13,481 nt of DNA from an uncultured Lachnospiraceae bacterium (lineage in GTDB: Bacteria > Bacillota > Clostridia > Lachnospirales > Lachnospiraceae). Shown here in pieces: positions 1-6,458 of this stretch (within the stretch, counting starts at the first letter, position 1; the number at the start of each line of letters is the position of its first letter). Location: positions 1 to 13,481 of the forward strand of contig CAMALN010000019.1 in NCBI GenBank assembly GCA_945836565.1, read 5' to 3'. A program made the translations under genes and the position numbers. Below the pieces are notes generated by a model. It worked only from the letters and a program-made list of their open reading frames with translations. It was not told the origin of the DNA and ran no database searches.

Positions 1-204
1 GGAGGCTTGTTTGAACATCGTGTTCAAACATTGCTGATTATTATCAGAACAATAAGAACTTCTAAAGTCCAAACATATATTCATAGCTGTAGCAGAATTC
101 ATGTACATGTAAATATATTCTTTGAACATTGCAGGACAATTATCTGTATGAGAGCCAAGCTGTGACTGACCACTACAACATTCTATGTAAGTGTATATAG
201 ACAT
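1..204 (-). CDS. Candidate cysteine-rich small protein, C-terminus beyond the window
   Basis: Read on the minus strand from an ATG at 204-202, the frame stays open for 68 codons to the window edge. The first in-frame stop upstream of the ATG is at 213-211. I do not recognise the product. It has six cysteines (residues 9, 10, 23, 44, 52, 59) and two similar segments, CPAMFKEY (23-30) and CLNTMFKQA (59-67), which hints at an internal repeat of about 36 residues. A weak ribosome binding site (AGGG) lies only 4 bases before the ATG, and a minus-strand TTGACA sits at 239-234. The frame would be divergent from the gene at 322. An open frame this long could occur by chance, and the DNA palindrome at 8-30 lies inside it. 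Whether it is coding is uncertain. Confidence 0.35.
   Translation of the reverse strand, partial: MSIYTYIECCSGQSQLGSHTDNCPAMFKEYIYMYMNSATAMNICLDFRSSYCSDNNQQCLNTMFKQAS
8..30. repeat. Perfect 10-bp inverted repeat with 3-base spacer
   Basis: TGTTTGAACA (8-17) and TGTTCAAACA (21-30) are exact reverse complements separated by TCG. The core TTTGAACAT recurs at 121-129. No T-run follows on either strand, so this is not an ordinary terminator. It could be a protein-binding palindrome or a by-product of repeated coding units in the minus-strand frame that contains it. Confidence 0.6.
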
Positions 205-227
205 TTTACCCTACAATATGCTATACT
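198..227 (+). promoter_or_regulatory. Candidate promoter for the DUF1858 operon
   Basis: TAGACA (198-203, five of six matches to TTGACA) and TATACT (222-227, five of six matches to TATAAT) are separated by 18 bases. Transcription would begin near 234 and give a leader of about 88 bases before the start codon at 322. A perfect TATAAT at 293-298 has no acceptable -35 box. A minus-strand TTGACA at 239-234 overlaps the expected start region and would suit a divergent promoter. This is a motif match only. Confidence 0.35.
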
Positions 228-236
228 CTCGTATGT

Positions 237-286
237 CAAATGCATATTTACCTATTATAAGGTAATAACTAAATAAACGGCATTTG
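237..286. repeat. Nested inverted repeats upstream of the DUF1858 gene
   Basis: The inner pair TTACCT (248-253) and AGGTAA (260-265) has a 6-base spacer. The outer pair CAAATGC (237-243) and GCATTTG (280-286) encloses it. Both pairs are exact. They lie between the candidate promoter at 198-227 and the ribosome binding site at 309-314. They could be an operator or a structured mRNA leader. No T-run follows, so a terminator is unlikely. Confidence 0.45.
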
Positions 287-321
287 TGCATTTATAATAA
301 TACAATTCAGGAGGTCATGTT

Positions 322-534
322 ATGGCAAAGACAGTTAATAAAGATATGTTAATAGGAGAAATAATTACAATCGATCCGGGCAATGCTGCAATTCTTATGG
401 CTGCAGGTATGCACTGTGTAGGTTGTCCTTCAGCAGCAGGTGAGTCACTTGCTGAGGCTTGTATGGTTCACGGTATGGACGTTGACGAAGTACTTTCTTC
501 AATCAATGAGTATCTTGCCAACAAGGAAAAATAA
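322..534 (+). CDS. DUF1858 / hybrid-cluster-protein-associated redox disulfide domain protein
   Basis: This small protein of 70 residues consists of a single DUF1858 domain, the type often named hybrid-cluster-protein-associated redox disulfide domain. It is probably cytosolic, with no signal peptide. The key feature is the CxxC pair C32-V-G-C35 in the context [10 protein letters not shown]. The sequence before it ends in a hydrophobic helix (residues 22-29), and a helical tail (ESLAEAC...VDEVLSSIN) follows, matching the family. The start is supported by AGGAGG at 309-314. The family is thought to use the CxxC for thiol-disulfide or metal chemistry, but the exact substrate is not known. No hybrid cluster protein gene is present here. 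Instead it leads a probable operon with a BI-1-type membrane protein (39 bases downstream) and transketolase. Confidence 0.88.
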   Translation: MAKTVNKDMLIGEIITIDPGNAAILMAAGMHCVGCPSAAGESLAEACMVHGMDVDEVLSSINEYLANKEK

Positions 535-573
535 ATCCGAAACAAACTGTATATTGTATAAGGAGGTTAGATT

Positions 574-1272
574 ATGGCAAATAATTCGCAGGAAAGATAC
601 AATGAAAGAATGTATCTTCAGGATGGCGAGTCTGAGATATCGACTCAATCCTACAATCTGATATTGGGCGGAACCCTATTATATGGATTTCTGGTAAACT
701 GCTTTCTGGTGTATTTCTGTGCTGACAGCGCTATAGATATGATTGATGGTAATCCGATTATATTCTATATAGGATACTTTGTACTTGCAATTGCCGGAAG
801 CTTTATGATTAACGGTTCGAAGAATCCTGTAGTCAGCTTCATAGGCTACAACTGCTTTGTATTACCGCTTGGAATTATGCTTTCATACCTTATATATTAC
901 TATAACGCAGCCGGATTTCAGTCTACTGTAATCACTGCATTTGCAATTACTGCCATAGTAACCGGCGTGCTGATGGTGCTTTCATCAGTTTTCCCTGCAT
1001 TTTTCTTAAATCTTGGGAAAGCACTCTTTGTTACACTTCTTGTGACTATAGTGCTTGAGGTTATTATGATGATTGCCGGAGCTTCTCTCGGAATCATCGA
1101 TTACATTGTAGTATTGATTTTCTGTGGCTATGTCGGTTATGACTGGGCCAGAGCAAATATTTGTGCCAAAACAGTTGACAATGCAATTGACTGTGCGGCA
1201 AGTCTGTATCTTGACATAGTGAATTTATTTGTCAGACTTCTTGCAATCCTTGCAAGAGCAAAGGACAACTAA
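574..1272 (+). CDS. Bax inhibitor-1/YccA (TMBIM) family membrane protein
   Basis: This polytopic inner-membrane protein of 232 residues has seven hydrophobic segments at about 28-50, 62-80, 86-110, 117-138, 147-169, 173-189 and 208-227. A soluble N-terminus of about 27 residues precedes them. The last two segments carry the family signature: GYDWA with Asp190 and LYLDIVNLFVRLLAIL with Asp214. Their 24-residue spacing equals that of the two aspartates that form the pH-sensing latch of Bacillus subtilis YetJ, a proton-gated calcium leak channel. A similar ion leak is therefore plausible but inferred. AGGAGG at 561-566 fixes the ATG at 574. The gene lies 39 bases after the DUF1858 gene and 29 bases before transketolase, so co-transcription is likely. 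The length is normal for the family. Confidence 0.92.
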   Translation: MANNSQERYNERMYLQDGESEISTQSYNLILGGTLLYGFLVNCFLVYFCADSAIDMIDGNPIIFYIGYFVLAIAGSFMINGSKNPVVSFIGYNCFVLPLGIMLSYLIYYYNAAGFQSTVITAFAITAIVTGVLMVLSSVFPAFFLNLGKALFVTLLVTIVLEVIMMIAGASLGIIDYIVVLIFCGYVGYDWARANICAKTVDNAIDCAASLYLDIVNLFVRLLAILARAKDN

Positions 1273-1301
1273 GATATATTATATAATTAAGGAGAGCAAT
1301 A

Positions 1302-3293
1302 ATGAGTACACCTATCGATGTAAAAAGCGTAAATTCCATACGAGTATTGGCCGCCGATGCTATACAGAAGGCTAATTCCGGACATCCGGGACTTCCTCTC
1401 GGCGCAGCTCCTATGGCATATGAGCTTTGGGCAAAGCATATGAAGCACAATCCCGCCAATCCAAAGTGGGAGAACAGAGACAGATTTATATTATCAGGCG
1501 GACATGGTTCTGCGCTTTTATATTCACTTCTTCATTTCTTCGGATACGGAATCACAATCGAGGATATGAAGAACTTCAGACAATTAGGCTCTAAGACTCC
1601 GGGACACCCTGAGTACGGTCACACCGTCGGCGTCGAGGCAACCACAGGTCCTCTTGGTGCCGGTATGGCTATGGCAGTTGGTATGGCTATGGCAGAAAAG
1701 CACCTCGCAGCCACCTTCAATAAGGATGGCTACGATATAGTTGACCATTACACCTTTGTACTCGGCGGAGACGGCTGTATGATGGAGGGCATAAGCTATG
1801 AAGCATTCTCACTAGCCGGCACTCTCGGTCTAGGAAAGCTTATCGTACTTTATGATTCAAATAACATTTCAATAGAAGGAAGTACAGATATCGCATTCAA
1901 AGAGAATGTCCGCGCACGCTGCGAGGCATTCGGCTTCCACACCCAGCTCGTAGAGGACGGAAATGACCTTGACGCCATCGGCGCTGCAATCGAGGCTGCT
2001 AAGGCGGTGACTGACAAGCCATCACTTATCGAGATAAAGACCAAGATTGGCGCAGGCTGTCCTGCTAAGGAAGGAAAGGCAAGTGCTCACGGCGAGCCAC
2101 TCGGTGTAGAGAATGTAGCTGCACTCCGTGCAAACCTCGGTATTGAGGACAATGGAGCATTCGTACTTCCACAGGATGTATATGAGAACTTTAAGCAGAT
2201 ATCTTCTGCAAAGGCTTCAGACGAGGAAGAGTGGAATGCACTTTTTGCAGACTATTGCAAGACCTTCCCTGAGATGAAGCAGCTTTGGGATGCATATCAC
2301 GACAAGGATAACGCTAAGGCACTCTACGACCTTGACGATTTCTGGAATACCTGTGACAAGCCTGAGGCTACAAGAAATGTATCTTCAAAGATACTTAACA
2401 TAGTTAAGAATGTTGTTCCGAATTTGTTCGGTGGTGCTGCAGACCTTGCACCTTCAACTAAGACATATATGTCAGATATGGGTGACTTCTCTGCCGAGAA
2501 TCCAGCCGGCAAGAATGTTCACTTTGGTATAAGAGAGCTTGCTATGGCAGCTATCGGAAATGGTATCGCACTCCACGGAGGACTCAGACCATACGTCTCT
2601 ACATTCTTCGTATTCAGCGATTATGTGAAGCCTATGGCCAGACTCTCAGCTCTTATGGGAGTTCCTAACATCTACGTACTTACACATGACAGCATCGGCG
2701 TCGGTGAGGACGGACCTACACACGAGCCAATCGAGCAGCTCGCTATGCTTCGTTCTATGCCAAACTTCTATGTATATCGTCCTGCAGATGCTACAGAGTG
2801 CGCAGCCGCATGGTACTACGCACTAAATAAGCAGGATGCTCCTACTGCTCTTGTACTTTCAAGACAGAATCTCCCACAGCTAGACGGAAGCAGTGAGGAT
2901 GCATTAAAGGGTGCTTATATACTTGAGGATTCCGTGAAGGATACTCCTGATGCAATCATAATAGCAACCGGCTCTGAGGTTTCACTTGCAGTAGCTGCAA
3001 AGGCTGAATTAGCCGAAGCCGGTATAGATGTAAGAGTGGTAAGTATGCCTTCGATGGATGTATTCGAGGACCAGCCGGATGAGTACAAGGAGCTTGTACT
3101 TCCAAAGAATGTAACAGCAAGAGTCGCTGTAGAAGCATTATCAGAATTCGGTTGGGGCAAGTACATCGGATTAAATGGTGAGTTCGTAGGCATGAAGTCA
3201 TTTGGAGCATCTGCTCCTGGTAATCTTCTCTTCGACCATTTTGGCATAACCAAGGATGCCGTAGTAGCCGCAGTCAAGAAAACCCTTGCCTAA
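1302..3293 (+). CDS. tkt: Transketolase
   Basis: Full-length transketolase of 663 residues (EC 2.2.1.1). It moves two-carbon ketol units between sugar phosphates in the non-oxidative pentose phosphate pathway and depends on thiamine diphosphate. The N-terminal pyrophosphate domain has the cofactor motif GGDGCMMEG (155-163) with metal ligands Asp157 and Asn187, and His28, His68 and His263 in the usual active-site contexts. The Pyr domain has the catalytic glutamate Glu412 in [13 protein letters not shown] and substrate-binding His474 in [11 protein letters not shown]-terminal domain follows from about 540. All key residues are present, so the enzyme should be active. AAGGAG at 1289-1294 supports the ATG at 1302. 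It is the last gene of the plus-strand unit and is followed by two hairpins. Confidence 0.99.
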   Translation: MSTPIDVKSVNSIRVLAADAIQKANSGHPGLPLGAAPMAYELWAKHMKHNPANPKWENRDRFILSGGHGSALLYSLLHFFGYGITIEDMKNFRQLGSKTPGHPEYGHTVGVEATTGPLGAGMAMAVGMAMAEKHLAATFNKDGYDIVDHYTFVLGGDGCMMEGISYEAFSLAGTLGLGKLIVLYDSNNISIEGSTDIAFKENVRARCEAFGFHTQLVEDGNDLDAIGAAIEAAKAVTDKPSLIEIKTKIGAGCPAKEGKASAHGEPLGVENVAALRANLGIEDNGAFVLPQDVYENFKQISSAKASDEEEWNALFADYCKTFPEMKQLWDAYHDKDNAKALYDLDDFWNTCDKPEATRNVSSKILNIVKNVVPNLFGGAADLAPSTKTYMSDMGDFSAENPAGKNVHFGIRELAMAAIGNGIALHGGLRPYVSTFFVFSDYVKPMARLSALMGVPNIYVLTHDSIGVGEDGPTHEPIEQLAMLRSMPNFYVYRPADATECAAAWYYALNKQDAPTALVLSRQNLPQLDGSSEDALKGAYILEDSVKDTPDAIIIATGSEVSLAVAAKAELAEAGIDVRVVSMPSMDVFEDQPDEYKELVLPKNVTARVAVEALSEFGWGKYIGLNGEFVGMKSFGASAPGNLLFDHFGITKDAVVAAVKKTLA

Positions 3294-3300
3294 GCCATTG

Positions 3301-3331
3301 GGGACAGGAAAAGTGGCTCTTTTAGTGTCCC
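3301..3331 (+). repeat. Hairpin with GGGACA/TGTCCC arms directly after transketolase
   Basis: The outer arms GGGACA (3301-3306) and TGTCCC (3326-3331) and the inner arms AAAAG (3309-3313) and CTTTT (3319-3323) form one stem with a 2 x 2 internal loop and a 5-base apical loop. The stem begins 8 bases after the transketolase stop and is not followed by a T-run. It may stabilise the mRNA 3' end. It also resembles the GGGGACA-type intergenic repeats common in Clostridia, which is from memory and unchecked. Confidence 0.6.
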
Positions 3332-3353
3332 TATCGGTTCGCTGACAGATTAT

Positions 3354-3392
3354 AAAAAGTGGTACACAGCATTTAACGTGTACCACTTTTTT
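3354..3392. terminator. Bidirectional rho-independent terminator between convergent genes
   Basis: AAAAAGTGGTACAC (3354-3367) and GTGTACCACTTTTT (3378-3391) are perfect 14-bp arms around a 10-base loop. The T-run serves the plus strand (end of the transketolase unit), and the A-run of the left arm serves as the T-run for minus-strand transcription arriving from the 852-residue gene. It lies between convergent genes, as expected for a shared terminator. Confidence 0.92.
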
Positions 3393-3431
3393 GGTTTAAA
3401 AGCATGCTTAGACATAAGCTTCATCTTATCT

Positions 3432-5990
3432 TTACTTAGCAAATGTATACATTGTATTTCCGTATTTGCTTAATTCCTCTTCAAATTCACTTCGCTTTAG
3501 CTTTACCTCTTCATCAAGCAGCGGATCGTAATATCTGATATGAGTCGAATTGTAGCTTATAACCAGCACATATCGACCATCGTCTATTCTGGCGGCAAAC
3601 GGCACATCCCTGTCAAGGAAATAAAGTGCTGTCGAAAGCTCAATTCCCGATATATTGATTCCTACTGCTGTGGTAAGATCTGTAAATGCCAGCTCATAAT
3701 CACTATAGGACATTACATCCTCATATAGGATTCGCGAATCAAGATATTCCATACACATATACATGCAGGTCATAAATGAAGTCTCTACAGAATCGCAAGG
3801 ATGCTCATCTATGGCTGATGCCACCGTATTATAAGATACTGCATCCTGATTTCGGTATATGTTATTGCCATACGCATCTACCACAAGACCTTCATTGTCA
3901 CCAACTACAGCCTCAATTGCCTGACCCGGCGTGTCGAATTCTGCCTTGTAGCCCTTATTTCCGAACACATAATACCTGCCGGAAGTAACATCTGTGTCGA
4001 TTTCCACCCTCTTAGGTGATTCACTCTCCTTATGCTTGGTCATGATAGGAAGCGACGCATCCGAAAGGAACATAGAGGATGGCAGCTTCAGCTCAAGTCT
4101 TAGAAGCTCTTCATCATCATATACATACTCCGAGATTATCTTTGAGTCATCTACATCACTCTTATAGGATATGAAATCCGGTTCCGTCTCCATGAAGAAG
4201 CTGTTCATCTTCATAGAACGCTTCAGATATATCTTATCCTTCTGAACAACACTATTCATAATATATATTCCGGGCTTGTCATATTGCTTTATCATCTCAC
4301 CATTTGGTTCAATAATATATATCGTCTTAAGCGGCAGCGTTACCTTTCCGTTTGCAGCCTTTACGATATCCAATGCCGCTGCTTCACCATATATCAAATC
4401 ATTTCCCACGAAGCCGAGCAACAAAAGTCTGTCATTTGTCGCCGCCGTCTCAACAAACTCCTCACCGGTCTCATAATTCCTGATATATATATTTCTTACC
4501 TCATCCTCATTATCAGAATCCGGATATGCCACTATACGTCTGTTCTGAGATACCATGTATTTACCTGACGTAATCGCATCTGTTATACGGACCGGTTCCT
4601 TGTCGGATAGCTTCATACAGAATATGCTGCCATCAAGCAGGAAATAATAATTATCATCATTATCTACATAGGTAAATCGTCCAACCTCCTGTGACATGAC
4701 TCCAAACGGTTCATCGCAGGATACAAATATTACCTCCTCAATCTTTGAATCCTCTGCCGAGAAGTAATAGAGCGATATTCCATTTTCACCCTCATGCACT
4801 CCTCTGCCCATATAGCCATACACAGTAAAGTATATATTTCCGTCCTCGTCAAGCTTGTCAATATTGATGTCAAAGCTTCTGTTGCCGGAGCTGGCCGTTG
4901 TATAATTCTGCTGAACATGACTGAATACACTTGTCAATGCTGCTGTCTGGTAATCGTACAGCCAGAGCTCGCCCTCCTTTACAAATGCTATATGCTTGTT
5001 ATCCTCAGTATAACGATACTCTATCTGAGAGTTGTTCGTAATTCCAAGCCCTATGCTGTTATTGCTTCTGCTTATATAGGACTTATCAAAGAAGCTGCTC
5101 TGATATCTGTCAAAGGTAAGAAGCTCTGTAGCTCCTGAGCTTTTGTCATATCTCATGCTATAATACTCATCAACATTATAGTAATGCCTGTTTGTCTCAC
5201 TATAGTTTTGTACTACGTATGAGAATTTTACAAGTGCAAACTCCTTGTCCAGTTCAACTACGGTTGGTATAAGACTGGTAACAGCAATTATATTCATGCC
5301 GCCCCAGCTTATCATATTATAAGAAGAATCCAGAGAAACATGAGAGAGGTCATTGTCTGCCGCCTCTGCCTTAGGATGAATAGTATTATATACAATATTC
5401 CCCTCTTCTTCGTTATATTCCTTCTCAAAGGTTGTGTAATGAAAATCATACGCAAAATCTATCATAGCCGCAGCATAATTTTCAGAAAGGTTAGTAACTC
5501 TTGTGTAATATCTTATCTTCTTCGCTGACTCGTCCTCTCCCTGTCCAAGCACAATAACCAAGGTATACTCCTGGTTTTCCTCCATATCCATACGAAAATT
5601 GATACCAAGCTTTCGATATCCGTCAGAGGTCACCTCTATATCCTCTATCGTACCCTCCTCTATCAGGTTATCTCCGGCAACGCTTCTAAGCTCGTAGCTG
5701 TAGGTGTTGGCAATCGATGTTCTATCGTCAACCAACACCTCCACACCATGAGTGTCATTTAACGGTAATACACTGTCCCTCATAAGACTAGTAGACATTA
5801 CCTGTGTATATCCCTGCATCGAATTCACGATTTTATTGTCAAGATATCCGTATACCTGTGGCAAAGTGGATTGCTCCAGCTCCTTCGATACCTTGTTTAC
5901 ATATATATTATTTATTTTATCAACCACAAAGGCACTGCCTGTTGCAACTGCTATGAAGACAATTACCTTTAGTATTATTTTCCTAACCAT
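3432..5990 (-). CDS. Membrane-anchored beta-propeller-like protein with C-terminal C39-peptidase-like domain
   Basis: An 852-residue protein of unknown function. Residues 5-23 form one hydrophobic N-terminal helix after MVRK, so it is either anchored with its bulk outside the cell or secreted; I favour an anchor. Residues 30-310 are mixed and unrecognised. Residues about 325-590 contain recurring strand patterns such as HIAFVKEGELWLYDYQT (333-349), YYFLLDGSIFCMKL (448-461) and NRRIVAYPDS (483-492), like a TolB/DPP-type beta-propeller. Residues about 723-852 resemble a C39 papain-like peptidase: an early Cys732, then GISGIELSTALYFL-like helices, then GRYVLVISYN and IRYYDPL. The usual catalytic histidine before the VLVxSY strand is Arg/Tyr (806-807), so the domain is probably non-proteolytic. 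No clear ribosome binding site precedes the ATG. It starts 26 bases after the 114-residue gene, suggesting coupled translation. Confidence 0.85.
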   Translation of the reverse strand: MVRKIILKVIVFIAVATGSAFVVDKINNIYVNKVSKELEQSTLPQVYGYLDNKIVNSMQGYTQVMSTSLMRDSVLPLNDTHGVEVLVDDRTSIANTYSYELRSVAGDNLIEEGTIEDIEVTSDGYRKLGINFRMDMEENQEYTLVIVLGQGEDESAKKIRYYTRVTNLSENYAAAMIDFAYDFHYTTFEKEYNEEEGNIVYNTIHPKAEAADNDLSHVSLDSSYNMISWGGMNIIAVTSLIPTVVELDKEFALVKFSYVVQNYSETNRHYYNVDEYYSMRYDKSSGATELLTFDRYQSSFFDKSYISRSNNSIGLGITNNSQIEYRYTEDNKHIAFVKEGELWLYDYQTAALTSVFSHVQQNYTTASSGNRSFDINIDKLDEDGNIYFTVYGYMGRGVHEGENGISLYYFSAEDSKIEEVIFVSCDEPFGVMSQEVGRFTYVDNDDNYYFLLDGSIFCMKLSDKEPVRITDAITSGKYMVSQNRRIVAYPDSDNEDEVRNIYIRNYETGEEFVETAATNDRLLLLGFVGNDLIYGEAAALDIVKAANGKVTLPLKTIYIIEPNGEMIKQYDKPGIYIMNSVVQKDKIYLKRSMKMNSFFMETEPDFISYKSDVDDSKIISEYVYDDEELLRLELKLPSSMFLSDASLPIMTKHKESESPKRVEIDTDVTSGRYYVFGNKGYKAEFDTPGQAIEAVVGDNEGLVVDAYGNNIYRNQDAVSYNTVASAIDEHPCDSVETSFMTCMYMCMEYLDSRILYEDVMSYSDYELAFTDLTTAVGINISGIELSTALYFLDRDVPFAARIDDGRYVLVISYNSTHIRYYDPLLDEEVKLKRSEFEEELSKYGNTMYTFAK

Positions 5991-6016
5991 AATTTCAGAT
6001 ATTTCTATTGCTTGCG

Positions 6017-6361
6017 CTAATAGAATTTTCTCCTTCTACGATATTTACTTCTCCTATATCTGCATTCATTCAAAAATAAAACCTGTATAAGCTGCTCTAA
6101 AGCCTCATCATGACTGTCACCGCATATCCTTCCTGTAATTTTACCGGCGATATACAGCAAGGTTTCCTTATCCGGATATCTTGCATACATCGGGCTCGTG
6201 TCATACTCAAGCTTATCGCATTCATTTTCTATCATGCACATGATTATCTTCGCCTTGGCAGGATACATCTGCATGAGATATTCCTTATCCTCCTGATATT
6301 CGCGCTCATCCGGAATTTTGTATCCGGGAAGTATTATACCCTGTTCAGTTATACTGTTCAT
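6017..6361 (-). CDS. Conserved hypothetical protein with arginine-rich C-terminus
   Basis: A 114-residue soluble, mostly helical protein that I cannot assign to a named family, although its style (MNSITEQGIILPGYKIPDE, then YLMQMYP...ENECDKLEYDTSPMYARYPD) recalls conserved Lachnospiraceae hypothetical proteins. The ATG at 6361-6359 is preceded by GTGAGG at a suitable distance. A TTG 11 codons upstream lies in the terminator hairpin and is an unlikely start. The last 16 residues (CRYRRSKYRRRRKFY region) are strongly basic, which suggests binding to nucleic acid, to acidic lipid head groups or to an acidic partner. It has no signal peptide or membrane segment. It lies 26 bases upstream of the 852-residue gene and is probably co-transcribed with it, so the two may act together. 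Confidence 0.82.
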   Translation of the reverse strand: MNSITEQGIILPGYKIPDEREYQEDKEYLMQMYPAKAKIIMCMIENECDKLEYDTSPMYARYPDKETLLYIAGKITGRICGDSHDEALEQLIQVLFLNECRYRRSKYRRRRKFY

Positions 6362-6384
6362 ACGCAACCTCACATATAAAATAT

Positions 6385-6414
6385 CAAAAGACAATCGGGG
6401 TAAGTCCCCGATTG
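6385..6414 (-). terminator. Rho-independent terminator after the pfk gene
   Basis: Arms CAATCGGGG (6392-6400) and CCCCGATTG (6406-6414) enclose a 5-base loop. On the minus strand the stem is followed by TCTTTTG, a short U-tract. The position 45 bases after the phosphofructokinase stop fits the end of the aspS-to-pfk unit. A minus-strand TATAAT (6431-6426) lies just upstream, so the same hairpin could also sit in a leader of the 114-residue gene. Confidence 0.8.
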
Positions 6415-6458
6415 CCTATATAATAATTATATGCCAATGCAATCACTAAATTGCATAA

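Noticed and set aside
293..298. Perfect TATAAT just before the DUF1858 ribosome binding site as the main promoter.
   Set aside because: There is no reasonable -35 box at 16-18 bases. It is kept only as an alternative to the pair at 198-227.
2915..3277. A 120-codon minus-strand frame opposite transketolase.
   Set aside because: It mirrors a highly conserved enzyme gene and shows low-complexity serine, threonine and alanine content typical of antisense shadows.
4794..5138. A 114-codon plus-strand frame opposite the 852-residue gene.
   Set aside because: It has no ribosome binding site or recognisable domain and lies wholly antisense to a long gene with protein-like composition.
6362..6394. 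TTG start 11 codons upstream for the 114-residue protein.
   Set aside because: It lies in the arm of the terminator hairpin and lacks a ribosome binding site, while the ATG at 6361 has one.
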